This document shows, in pieces, positions 27,408-34,805 of a stretch of DNA of 60,882 nt. The position numbers were made by a program, and so were the translations under genes. Source of the stretch: Clostridiales bacterium UBA2432. Its GTDB lineage: Bacteria > Bacillota > Clostridia > Lachnospirales > Vallitaleaceae. The stretch is from assembly GCA_002342805.1 (NCBI GenBank), contig DDQW01000059.1:1-60882 (forward strand), read 5' to 3'. A model generated the notes under the pieces. It searched no databases. It had not been told where the DNA came from and saw only the letters and a program-made list of their open reading frames with translations. Every line of letters starts with the position of its first letter. Positions within the stretch are counted from its first letter, which is position 1.

Positions 27408-28055
27408 GTGGATAAAATTAGAGTTTTGATTGCAGATGATCATTCAATGGTTCGCGAGGGATTGAAACAATTGATTGAGTTAGAGGATGATATTGAAGTC
27501 GTGGCTCAAGCAGGAGATGGAAAAGAAACCATTAAAAAAATATTTGAGTTTGAACCGGATATTGTACTTTTGGATATTAACATGCCAATTATGAATGGTC
27601 TAGAAGTATTAGAAGAACTAAAGAAAATGAAAAAAGAAGTTGACGTTTTATTACTAACTATTCACAATGAAGTGGAGTACTTATATAGAGCTGTTGAAAT
27701 AGGTGTTGAAGGATATGTGTTGAAGGACTCTGAATCTGATGTTCTTATAAAAGCAATTCGTTCGATACATAGTGGAGAATCTTATATTCAGCCCAATATG
27801 GCATCTTTATTATTTAAGAAGATTAACGGTGAATTAGATTATCAAGTTCGTCATCATAAATTGACACGAAGAGAAACAGAAGTTCTAAAATTAATTACTT
27901 TAGGTTCACTTAATAAAGAAATCGCAGATGAATTATGCATAAGTGAGAAAACAGTAAAAAATCATGTTTCGAATATTTTTAAAAAAATTGAAGTGTCTGA
28001 TCGCACTCAAGCTGCTGTTTATGCAATTAAAAATAATATTGTTAATATCTATTAA
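27408..28055 (+). CDS. degU: NarL/LuxR-type response regulator, DegU type
   Basis: A 215-residue regulator. Its receiver domain has acidic residues D10 and D11, phospho-acceptor D56 (VLLDINMP) and conserved lysine in LKDSES. A LuxR-type HTH follows (LTRRETEVLKLI, KEIADELCISEKTVKNHVSN). The start is GTG, with AGGAGG eight bases before it. The last three codons and the stop lie inside a 34-bp perfect palindrome centred on a parS site. Chromosomal placement between rsmG and parA is notable. Confidence 0.9.
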   Translation: MDKIRVLIADDHSMVREGLKQLIELEDDIEVVAQAGDGKETIKKIFEFEPDIVLLDINMPIMNGLEVLEELKKMKKEVDVLLLTIHNEVEYLYRAVEIGVEGYVLKDSESDVLIKAIRSIHSGESYIQPNMASLLFKKINGELDYQVRHHKLTRRETEVLKLITLGSLNKEIADELCISEKTVKNHVSNIFKKIEVSDRTQAAVYAIKNNIVNIY

Positions 28056-28080
28056 TGTTTCACGTGAAACATTAATAGAT
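28047..28080. repeat. 34-bp perfect palindrome around the first parS
   Basis: The sequence from 28047 to 28080 equals its own reverse complement. The central 16 bp are parS, and nine bp on each side extend the symmetry. The left arm includes the degU stop codon. Confidence 0.95.
28056..28071. promoter_or_regulatory. parS: parS site 1
   Basis: TGTTTCACGTGAAACA is identical to the canonical chromosomal parS, the ParB loading site. It starts one base after the degU stop codon and lies about 190 bp upstream of parA. Confidence 0.97.
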
Positions 28081-28094
28081 GAAGGTGGCAATAA

Positions 28095-28193
28095 ATGAAA
28101 AACAGCCTTTCAAACAGACATAAAAACAACAGTAATGTTTCACGTGAAACATTACTGTTGTTTTTATATCTAGAGAAGTATGGATTCATGTGA
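28095..28193 (+). CDS. possible 32-codon small ORF reading through parS 2
   Basis: An ATG preceded by AAGGTGG (28083-28089) opens 32 codons whose product would start MKNSLSNRHKNNSNVSRETL and end in YGFM. The parS palindrome is read as NVSRET, followed by a hydrophobic LLLFLYL stretch. No separate promoter is clear. It may be fortuitous, because the palindrome constrains the sequence and no homologue can be tested here. Confidence 0.2.
   Translation: MKNSLSNRHKNNSNVSRETLLLFLYLEKYGFM
28120..28167. repeat. 48-bp perfect palindrome around the second parS, terminator-like
   Basis: Every position from 28120 to 28167 pairs with its mirror, giving arms of 24 bases with parS at the centre and A5/T5 runs near the ends. 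As RNA it would form a long hairpin ending in U5, like an intrinsic terminator for the degSU transcript. Confidence 0.9.
28136..28151. promoter_or_regulatory. parS: parS site 2
   Basis: A second exact TGTTTCACGTGAAACA, exactly 80 bp centre to centre from site 1. Both lie directly upstream of parA-parB. Confidence 0.97.
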
Positions 28194-28202
28194 AAAGGAT
28201 AG

Positions 28203-28228
28203 AAGTAAGAGCTTACTTGTGATATAAT
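28203..28228 (+). promoter_or_regulatory. parA-parB promoter with operator-like inverted repeat
   Basis: An extended -10 (TGATATAAT, with TATAAT at 28223-28228) has no good -35. In its place is the inverted repeat AAGTAAG-AG-CTTACTT (28203-28218), positioned where a regulator would block or assist polymerase. AGGAGG precedes the parA ATG. Confidence 0.5.
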
Positions 28229-28262
28229 AGTTTTTAGTATAAAGTCAGGAGGATAGTATCAA

Positions 28263-29030
28263 ATGGGAAGAGTTATATCAATAGTAAATCAAAAAGGCGG
28301 AGTAGGAAAAACAACGACGACAATTAATCTATCAGCCGCTTTAGCGGAAGCAGGGAAAAAAGTATTAACGATTGATATTGATCCTCAAGGAAATACAACA
28401 AGAGGTTTAGGTATTAATAAAGAAACCTTAGAAACAACAGTTTATGAAATGCTTCTAAAAGAAAAAAAAATAGAAGAAATTATTTTAAAAGATGTTTTTG
28501 AAAATCTTGATCTTGTACCTTCCGATGTGGATTTAGCTGGAGCTGAGGTTGAACTCATTGGTGTCAAAGAAAGCAATTACATATTAAATTATGAAGTGAA
28601 TAAAATAAAGCATCGATATGATTTTATTATTATTGATTGTCCCCCATCCTTAAGTATATTAACGGTAAATGCACTTTGTGCATCGGACTCTATACTCGTC
28701 CCGATTCAATGTGAATATTTTGCATTAGAAGGCTTATCGCAACTCATGTATACAATCAATTTGGTTCAGAAACGCTTAAATCCAAATCTTGAAATCGAAG
28801 GTGTTGTTTTTACCATGTATGATGCAAGGACAAACTTATCCTTGCAAGTTGTGGAAGAAGTAAAACATGAGTTGAGACATACAAATATATATAAAACGAT
28901 TATTCCGCGTAATGTACGACTAGCAGAATCGCCAAGTTTTGGGCTTCCGATTACAATGTATGATCCCAATTCAAAAGGGGCAGTAAGCTATCGACAATTG
29001 GCAGAAGAAGTAATAGAAAGAGAGGCTTAA
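28263..29030 (+). CDS. parA: chromosome partitioning ATPase ParA/Soj
   Basis: A 255-residue deviant-Walker ATPase with NQKGGVGKTTTTINLSAALA at the N-terminus and IIDCPPSLSILTVNAL further on. It lacks an N-terminal DNA-binding domain, like chromosomal Soj proteins. It drives origin segregation with ParB and, in Bacillus, modulates DnaA. Its gene starts after AGGAGG and is followed one base later by parB. Confidence 0.96.
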   Translation: MGRVISIVNQKGGVGKTTTTINLSAALAEAGKKVLTIDIDPQGNTTRGLGINKETLETTVYEMLLKEKKIEEIILKDVFENLDLVPSDVDLAGAEVELIGVKESNYILNYEVNKIKHRYDFIIIDCPPSLSILTVNALCASDSILVPIQCEYFALEGLSQLMYTINLVQKRLNPNLEIEGVVFTMYDARTNLSLQVVEEVKHELRHTNIYKTIIPRNVRLAESPSFGLPITMYDPNSKGAVSYRQLAEEVIEREA

Positions 29031-29031
29031 C

Positions 29032-29904
29032 ATGGCAAGAAAAAGAGGCTTAGGCCAAGGTTTATCTGCATTAATTACGGATGATTTGGAAGAAGAAATT
29101 TCTTCAGAAAATAAAAGAAATATATCTAAAGTGAAGATTACGCAAATTGAACCAAATCCAAATCAACCACGGAATCAATTTGATGAAGATGGATTACATG
29201 AATTAGCAGAATCAATTAAACGATTCGGAGTATTGCAACCCCTTGTTGTCATAAAAAAAGATAAGTTTTATGAAATTATTGCAGGGGAACGCCGTTGGCG
29301 TGCTGCAAAAATGGCAAAATTAAAAGAAATACCCATTATAATAAAGGAATTTACAGAAGAAGAAATTGTTGAAGTTGCATTAATTGAAAATATACAACGT
29401 GAAAATCTAAATCCAATTGAAGAAGCAATGGCCTATCATCGTTTAATCCATGAGTATAAACTAAAACAAGATGAAATCGCAGAAAAAGTTTCAAAATCAA
29501 GATCAGCAATTGCAAATGCACTCCGCTTACTTCAACTCGACGAAAGAGTAAGACAAATGCTCATTGATGAAAAGCTTTCAACCGGCCATGCAAGGGCGCT
29601 TCTCGGGGTAAAAGATTTAGAAAAGCAATATGAAGTGGCCTTACAAGTCTTTGATCATGAGCTAAATGTAAGAGATACTGAACGATTGATTAAAAAACTA
29701 TTAAAGCCAGAGACTAAGGATGAACACAAAAAGAAAAAAGATTATATGGATCCTATCATGGCGTCTTTAGAAAAAAATATTGAAGAGATTTTAGGAACGA
29801 AGGTAAACATTCAAAACAAAAAGAATAAAGGTAAAATAGAAATTGAATACTATTCAAATCAAGAATTAGAGAGAATCATTGACTTATTTGAGAAAATTAA
29901 GTAG
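29032..29904 (+). CDS. parB: chromosome partitioning CTPase ParB/Spo0J
   Basis: A 290-residue parS-binding protein. The N-terminal CTP-binding domain has PNPNQPR and GERRWRAAKMAKL. Next come the helix-turn-helix region (KLKQDEIAEKVSKSRSAIAN, then ALRLLQL) and a C-terminal dimerisation domain after a basic linker. It loads at the two parS sites 0.9 kb upstream and spreads as a clamp. Confidence 0.96.
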   Translation: MARKRGLGQGLSALITDDLEEEISSENKRNISKVKITQIEPNPNQPRNQFDEDGLHELAESIKRFGVLQPLVVIKKDKFYEIIAGERRWRAAKMAKLKEIPIIIKEFTEEEIVEVALIENIQRENLNPIEEAMAYHRLIHEYKLKQDEIAEKVSKSRSAIANALRLLQLDERVRQMLIDEKLSTGHARALLGVKDLEKQYEVALQVFDHELNVRDTERLIKKLLKPETKDEHKKKKDYMDPIMASLEKNIEEILGTKVNIQNKKNKGKIEIEYYSNQELERIIDLFEKIK

Positions 29905-29938
29905 ATGAAATTTACTATATCAACAAAGGGGGATAAGA

Positions 29939-30439
29939 ATGAATGAGATAATTGTCTTTTTTGAAAACATGCAGGTAGAGATATTAATGATTATAACGGG
30001 TATAACCCTTGTACTTTTTATTCTACTTTTTATTACAATGATTAATTTGTCAGTATTTAGAAATAAATATAAGAAACTAAATAAAGGTAAAGCGATTCAG
30101 TCCTATGAAGAGCATATTATAAAAAATAAGTCAGATATAGAATATTTAAAACAACATCAATCTGAATTATTTAATCATATTGATAAGATATATGACCAAG
30201 CAAAAGATGCATATACAAAAGTTCGCTTGCATCGCTATAACGCATTTGAACGACAAGGTGGAGAGATGAGTTTTGTTTTAGTTATGTTGAATCAGCATAA
30301 TAATGGCGTGATTCTTCATAATCTTCACAACAGTGAGTATTCATATTTATATTCAAAAAATGTGACCAATGGAATGACAAAAGAAAAATTGACAGAAGAA
30401 GAAAAAGAAGTTTTACTGAAAGCTATGAATGATAAGTAG
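29939..30439 (+). CDS. DUF4446 membrane protein
   Basis: A 166-residue protein with one membrane helix (about residues 13-36), a charged coiled-coil-like region and a C-terminal DUF4446 core (KVRLHRYNAFERQGGEMSFV, then LVMLNQHNNGVILHNLHN). The family often sits directly downstream of parB in Clostridia, as here, 34 bases away with AAAGGGGG as ribosome site. Its function is unknown. The placement suggests a role connected with chromosome segregation or the membrane near the origin. Confidence 0.85.
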   Translation: MNEIIVFFENMQVEILMIITGITLVLFILLFITMINLSVFRNKYKKLNKGKAIQSYEEHIIKNKSDIEYLKQHQSELFNHIDKIYDQAKDAYTKVRLHRYNAFERQGGEMSFVLVMLNQHNNGVILHNLHNSEYSYLYSKNVTNGMTKEKLTEEEKEVLLKAMNDK

Positions 30440-30465
30440 CAAAGCACCTATTTTAGGAGGACCTT

Positions 30466-31266
30466 ATGTATAAGATGTTAGTATTAGATTTTGATGACAC
30501 ATTACTTAAAGATGATTTATCGATAAGTTCTGAAAATATTAAAGCCATTCAAAAAGCAAAAGATCAAGGGATTATCATTTTATTTTGTTCAGGGCGAAGT
30601 GATGAATCAATGTTTCATTTTATAGAGGAACTAGATATACATGATGCTGATGAATATTTTGTTTCTTACAATGGAGCAAAAATAGATACGATAGATCGAC
30701 AAAATATTTTTCATAAAAAAATTGAGCAACCACTTCTTAATAAAATTGTTAAAATTGGCAAAGAACATGATGTAACAGTACAACTATACAATGGTAGTAA
30801 AATGATTGTCGAAGAAATCAATGAGACAGTAAAAAAGTATGTCGAATTAACCCAAAGTGAACCGATTGTTGAAGAAAATATTGAAGACTTAGAGTATTCA
30901 ACAAAGATTCTTTTGAATTCAACGAATCGTGAGCTTTTAGAAGAGTTAAAGGTAATTATTGAGAATAAATATCAAAACCAAGCCAATGTATTTTTTTCTA
31001 AACCGAATTATCTAGAAATACTTCATAAAGATGCGAATAAAGGATTAGCTGTAAAATATTTAGCCGAAAAACTTGGAATTGCTTCAGAAGAAATCATTGC
31101 TGTTGGCGATAGTTTTAATGACATATTTATGATTGAGTATGCAGGGTTAGGGGTTGCAGTAGCTAATGGAAGAGAAGAAGTGAAAGCAATCGCAAACTAT
31201 GTTACAGAAAAAGATAATAATAACCATGCTGTTTGTGAAGTTATTGAAAAGTTCATACTCAAATAA
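30466..31266 (+). CDS. Cof-type HAD-IIB phosphatase
   Basis: A 266-residue phosphatase of the Cof/YbiV group: motif I LDFDDTLLK (DxD), motif II SGRS, and motif III/IV KGLAVKYLAEKLG and GDSFNDIFMIEYAG. These enzymes act on sugar phosphates or flavin/pyridoxal phosphates in the cytoplasm. The substrate cannot be assigned. AGGAGG lies ahead of the ATG. It follows DUF4446 by 26 bases, probably in one transcript. Confidence 0.9.
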   Translation: MYKMLVLDFDDTLLKDDLSISSENIKAIQKAKDQGIIILFCSGRSDESMFHFIEELDIHDADEYFVSYNGAKIDTIDRQNIFHKKIEQPLLNKIVKIGKEHDVTVQLYNGSKMIVEEINETVKKYVELTQSEPIVEENIEDLEYSTKILLNSTNRELLEELKVIIENKYQNQANVFFSKPNYLEILHKDANKGLAVKYLAEKLGIASEEIIAVGDSFNDIFMIEYAGLGVAVANGREEVKAIANYVTEKDNNNHAVCEVIEKFILK

Positions 31267-31268
31267 AA

Positions 31269-31310
31269 ACACCGTATGATCCAAGATAATGACTTGAGAT
31301 TATACGGTGT
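31269..31310 (-). terminator. terminator after the ArsR gene
   Basis: A stem ACACCGTAT/ATACGGTGT with a long partly paired loop is followed on the minus strand by TTTTTATTT. It may also slow plus-strand transcription coming from the Cof gene. Confidence 0.6.
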
Positions 31311-31322
31311 TCTGATGGGTTT

Positions 31323-31604
31323 TTAAATTAAATCGAGTGCACGAATGATTTTTTCAACATCCTTATTAACAACAGTGTATTGAATCTCTAATCCGTTTCG
31401 TTCGCCCTTTATTAAGCCGGCAGCTTTTAGTTTTGATAAATGTTGAGAAACAGTTGATTGAGGAATATTAAGACATGATTGCATATAGGTCACATTACAT
31501 CCGGCATTTTCTTTTTCTAGAATGCCGATAAGTATACATAATCTAGCAGGATGTCCTAAAAGTTTTAAAAGCTCAGATGAACGTTCAAAATCTCTGATTT
31601 GCAT
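31323..31604 (-). CDS. ArsR/SmtB family transcriptional repressor
   Basis: A 93-residue winged-helix protein: LGHPARLCILIGIL, then the recognition helix PQSTVSQHLSKLKAAGLI and wing GERNGLEIQYTV. It lacks the classic CxCxxC arsenic site. Two cysteines nine apart (C in AGCNV and QSCLN) flank the third helix, and one is in ARLC, so a thiol- or metal-responsive sensor is possible. It is divergent from rsmA and appears to regulate itself through the adjacent ATATTTGAATAT. No metal or sulfur transport gene adjoins it. Confidence 0.85.
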   Translation of the reverse strand: MQIRDFERSSELLKLLGHPARLCILIGILEKENAGCNVTYMQSCLNIPQSTVSQHLSKLKAAGLIKGERNGLEIQYTVVNKDVEKIIRALDLI

Positions 31605-31622
31605 GGTTTCACCTCGTAATTT

Positions 31623-31683
31623 ATATTTGAATATTACAATATCCCGTTATTGTTATTGTACACTAATCTTAAAAACTTGTAAA
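31623..31683 (-). promoter_or_regulatory. promoter and ArsR-type operator
   Basis: On the minus strand TTTACA (31683-31678), a 17-nt spacer and TACAAT (31660-31655). Downstream of the expected start is ATATTTGAATAT (31623-31634), which resembles the core of known ArsR/SmtB operators, with a further ATATTGT half nearby. This suggests autorepression. Confidence 0.55.
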
Positions 31684-31708
31684 GATATTTCCGAAAGAAA
31701 GGGGTTTT

Positions 31709-32575
31709 ATGGATAAAATTTCTAAACCGCAACGAACAAGAGAAATTATCGAAAATTATCAATTTACATTAAAGAAAAAATTTGGACAAAATTTCCTAAT
31801 AAATCAAAATATATTGGATGATATTATAAAAGGAGCCAACCTTGCGCCAGAGGATATTGTCATAGAGATTGGTCCGGGAATTGGAAGTTTGACACAATAT
31901 ATTGCAGAGCAGGTCGATGAAGTGTTAGCAATAGAGATTGACAAAACACTGATACCGATTTTGGAGGATACCTTATCAGAGTATGATAATATACGTATAC
32001 TTAATGAAGATATATTGAAAGTTGACTTGAAGGGGCTCCTTGAGAGTGATTATAAAAACCGTAGTGTCAAAATTGTAGCAAACCTTCCTTATTATATTAC
32101 GACACCGATTATTATGAAAATATTTGAAGAGCATGTACCCATTGATTCTATTACTATTATGATTCAAGAAGAAGTTGCTGATCGTATGCAGGCAAAACCT
32201 TCAACAAAAGAGTATGGGGCCCTTTCTTTGGCTGTTCAATACTATTCTTATCCGAAAGTAATTGTAAAAGTACCACCGAGTTGTTTTGTTCCACAGCCAA
32301 AAGTTGGATCATCTGTTATTCGTTTAGAGCTTACGGATCATTATAAAAATCAAACAGAAGATGATCGTTTTTTATTTCAACTTATACGAGGAGCTTTCCA
32401 ACAGCGCAGAAAAACACTTGTAAACACATTGGCACATCAACCTAATATTCATCTGACAAAAGAAGAAATTCGAGAGGCATTAGCTAAAATAGACCTTTCT
32501 GAAAAAATACGCGGAGAAGCACTTTCACTACAAGAATTTATTGAATTGACAAAAGTTTTAAAAAAAAGGGGATAA
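31709..32575 (+). CDS. rsmA: 16S rRNA dimethyladenosine transferase (KsgA)
   Basis: A 288-residue methyltransferase that dimethylates A1518 and A1519 of 16S rRNA. SAM motif I is EIGPGIGSLTQ and the catalytic motif is NLPYYITTPI. The N-terminal KKKFGQNFLINQNILDDI is diagnostic. AAAGGGG precedes the ATG. It has no obvious operon partner and ends at a strong terminator. Confidence 0.96.
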   Translation: MDKISKPQRTREIIENYQFTLKKKFGQNFLINQNILDDIIKGANLAPEDIVIEIGPGIGSLTQYIAEQVDEVLAIEIDKTLIPILEDTLSEYDNIRILNEDILKVDLKGLLESDYKNRSVKIVANLPYYITTPIIMKIFEEHVPIDSITIMIQEEVADRMQAKPSTKEYGALSLAVQYYSYPKVIVKVPPSCFVPQPKVGSSVIRLELTDHYKNQTEDDRFLFQLIRGAFQQRRKTLVNTLAHQPNIHLTKEEIREALAKIDLSEKIRGEALSLQEFIELTKVLKKRG

Positions 32576-32686
32576 AAAGAAAAGTTTAATATTTTCGTAA
32601 TACATTATTCATGGTAATGTCATACAGACTTGTTATTATAATATTGTAAAACTATCCCCCCTTTTATTTTGATAGATATAATTGCT

Positions 32687-32720
32687 TAGTCCTACTTTCG
32701 AAGTAGGACTATTTTTTTTT
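32687..32720 (+). terminator. terminator after rsmA
   Basis: An 11-bp perfect stem (TAGTCCTACTT with AAGTAGGACTA), a 3-nt loop and nine T residues. It ends at the stop codon of the convergent DUF4097 gene. The 110 bp between rsmA and this hairpin show nothing else I can name. Confidence 0.92.
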
Positions 32721-33645
32721 AGTTGATTTGATTAACTTGAATCGAACCTAGATCAGAGTAAAAGGTGTAGTTACTTTCATCACGAGATTCTATACGAGCA
32801 AAGTCAGACTTTACGGAGCCAAGATCTGTATCTGCGTAGATTAAGGTGTCCGATGGAAGATTCAAGTGTGCATCGATTGAACCCAAATCTGCCTTGATAT
32901 CAAGTGCTTCTATAGCGTCAAAAGTGACATTAATATCTCCAAGGTTATTACGAACCTCAACATTCTTAATAGAGGATGTCGAATGAAGATCTATTGAACC
33001 AAGATCACAAAAGACACCAAGGTAGTCCATATCATGATTAATTGAGATATCGATATCACCTAAATCAGTAATAAGAATAAGTTTATCCGTATTTTGGTAA
33101 ATATTTTCATTGCTTATTCGTGTAGTATCTGAATCAAGTTTTATTTCCTCAAAGTGATAATCGGTAGGAACATGGATTTTAATTATTCCTTCATAATGTT
33201 TAGTCATAATTAGATTACGTACAGATAAAGATGTGGTGACAGATAATTGATTGTTTTTTAATTGCGTATGGAATTTTGTACGATAACGATCCGTATCAGG
33301 TCGATCACGGGAATACTCTATAAGGATATTGTCCCGATCTTCTTCAATAAATTGAACATCTTCAACAGCTGTCGAAATAAATAGTTGGTCAACAAAGTCA
33401 AAGGTTTGACTTTCATTTAATGATATTGTTTCATAATCATTACTCCGATGGTTGGAAGAGAGGATACCAGGAAAAAAATCAATGTCCCAATGATCGGTAT
33501 AGTTAATCGATGTACTTTCAGTAAATATATTTTCAATGGATAGCCCATTTCGTTCAATGTAGGAAAAAGCCACAACAACACTTAGTAATGTCATTAGAAA
33601 GAAAAATCCCATAAGATATCCCATTGTTCTATGAAAAGATTTCAT
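32719..33645 (-). CDS. DUF4097 family beta-strand repeat protein, membrane anchored
   Basis: A 308-residue protein with one N-terminal membrane helix (residues 11-27) and an extracytoplasmic domain. The C-terminal half consists of repeated LGDI/LGSI turns (TDLGDIDISI, CDLGSIDLHS, NNLGDINVTF, ADLGSIDAHL, TDLGSVKSDF, SDLGSIQVNQ), the hallmark of DUF4097 adhesin-like beta-helices. Proteins of this type accompany DUF1700 proteins and LiaG-like envelope stress systems. Its start lies two bases after the DUF1700 stop, so the pair is an operon. Confidence 0.85.
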   Translation of the reverse strand: MKSFHRTMGYLMGFFFLMTLLSVVVAFSYIERNGLSIENIFTESTSINYTDHWDIDFFPGILSSNHRSNDYETISLNESQTFDFVDQLFISTAVEDVQFIEEDRDNILIEYSRDRPDTDRYRTKFHTQLKNNQLSVTTSLSVRNLIMTKHYEGIIKIHVPTDYHFEEIKLDSDTTRISNENIYQNTDKLILITDLGDIDISINHDMDYLGVFCDLGSIDLHSTSSIKNVEVRNNLGDINVTFDAIEALDIKADLGSIDAHLNLPSDTLIYADTDLGSVKSDFARIESRDESNYTFYSDLGSIQVNQIN

Positions 33646-33647
33646 AA

Positions 33648-34238
33648 TTAATACCCCCTAATTACTTTAATATTCCATTTTGCATATCGATAGCTTAAGA
33701 TTCCCAAAAATCTACCAATATAAATAGTTAATAAGCTCAGTAGTCCTCCTAGTCCCAATAAGAAAAAGCCTGTCGAGAAAAGAAGTACCGGATGTGACAT
33801 AACGATTAAGGGTATCGATATAAACGAAATAGGGAAAGCCAATATACCACTAAGTACAATGAGTATTCCGGATATAGCCAGTGCAATACCGGAAATAAAA
33901 AAACCTAAAATGATCCCCCATGTACCAACAAAAGGGCCCAAAACAATAATTGTGTTAAATAGTAATAAAGCAATAATGATAAGAATCATTGTAATAGGTT
34001 GATTAGGTGTTGTGCGTTGAGCAACCGGTTCAGGTGTTTTATATATACGTTGTGGTTCTTTAACTAAACTTGTGCTTTTTGGAAGACCGAGTTCATCAAT
34101 AACTTCTGAAATAGGACGGCCCGCTTCTTCGGCTTGGTCAAATTTTGCCTCTGCATCCTTCATTACGTGAGAACGTTCTTCGGCCGTTAAGGCGGATAAT
34201 GATTGATTGAGTTCATGAAGATAGGTGTATTTATCCAT
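33648..34238 (-). CDS. DUF1700 (HAAS-domain) membrane protein
   Basis: About 196 residues. The cytoplasmic N-terminal HAAS-type domain (YLHELNQSLSALTAEERSHV, then DELGLP) is followed by three to four hydrophobic helices. I start at 34238, after AAAGGAG; the longer reading frame has no ribosome site. DUF1700 proteins often pair with PadR regulators and DUF4097 proteins; here only the DUF4097 partner is present. The exact function is unknown; an envelope-stress role is an inference from family context. Confidence 0.82.
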   Translation of the reverse strand: MDKYTYLHELNQSLSALTAEERSHVMKDAEAKFDQAEEAGRPISEVIDELGLPKSTSLVKEPQRIYKTPEPVAQRTTPNQPITMILIIIALLLFNTIIVLGPFVGTWGIILGFFISGIALAISGILIVLSGILAFPISFISIPLIVMSHPVLLFSTGFFLLGLGGLLSLLTIYIGRFLGILSYRYAKWNIKVIRGY

Positions 34239-34261
34239 AACAAAGCTCCTTTCGCTTTTAT

Positions 34262-34313
34262 ATTCTAAGAATACCAACAATTACTTTGTAAAAAAAGAGA
34301 ATCATCTTAGAAT
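34262..34313. promoter_or_regulatory. paired operator-like motifs between divergent genes
   Basis: ATTCTAAGAAT (34262-34272, perfect palindrome) and ATCTTAGAAT (34304-34313, the near-identical motif on the other strand) are 41 bp apart centre to centre, four helical turns. They lie between DUF1700 and fxsA. The regulator is unknown. Confidence 0.4.
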
Positions 34314-34325
34314 TCCATTAAAAAA

Positions 34326-34354
34326 TTGATTGCTATCACAAAAACAGTTATAAT
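34326..34354 (+). promoter_or_regulatory. sigma-A promoter of fxsA
   Basis: TTGATT (34326-34331), a 17-nt spacer and TATAAT (34349-34354), 20 nt upstream of the chosen fxsA start. It rules out an in-frame start at 34326. Confidence 0.65.
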
Positions 34355-34373
34355 AGACACTGGTGAGTCAAAC

Positions 34374-34805
34374 ATGACAATTGAATTTAAGAAAGGATTT
34401 TATTCCCCTATGCAGAAAAAAAGAAATATTTTTGGATATTTACTTTTGCTTTTTACCCTTATTCCTTTTATAGAATTGTTCTTGTTGCTTCAGATTGCTG
34501 AAAGAACAAGTGCTACATTTACATTTATATTAATTATTCTAACAGGAATTGTCGGCGCATATTTTGCAAAAGTTCAAGGACGATTAGTTATTTTTAATAT
34601 TCGCCAAGCACTTAATCAAGGAATTATGCCAAAGGAAGAGTTGGTTAACGGATTATGCGTATTAATAGGTGGAGCTTTTTTGCTTACTCCGGGTATTTTA
34701 ACAGATATTGCAGGGTTTACGCTACTTATTCCTTATACACGTAATTTTTATAAAAAAATTGTAAAAAACAAATTTGAAAAGATGATTCGAGGCGGAGGTT
34801 ATTAA
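34374..34805 (+). CDS. fxsA: FxsA family cytoplasmic membrane protein
   Basis: A 143-residue membrane protein: LLLLFTLIPFIELFLLLQIA, the glycine-rich middle segment TGIVGAYFAKVQGR, a GGAFLLTPGILTDIAGF motif and a basic C-terminus. This is the FxsA pattern; E. coli FxsA relieves phage T7 exclusion by F plasmids. The start could instead be the ATG at 34410, after GAAAGGA, which fits the family length better. Its stop overlaps the next start by one base. Confidence 0.85.
   Translation: MTIEFKKGFYSPMQKKRNIFGYLLLLFTLIPFIELFLLLQIAERTSATFTFILIILTGIVGAYFAKVQGRLVIFNIRQALNQGIMPKEELVNGLCVLIGGAFLLTPGILTDIAGFTLLIPYTRNFYKKIVKNKFEKMIRGGGY

Noticed and set aside
31267..31312. The hairpin after the Cof phosphatase gene as a plus-strand intrinsic terminator
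   Set aside because: The T run directly after the stem is on the minus-strand side; on the plus strand the stem is followed by TCTGATGGG, so I assigned it to the ArsR gene.
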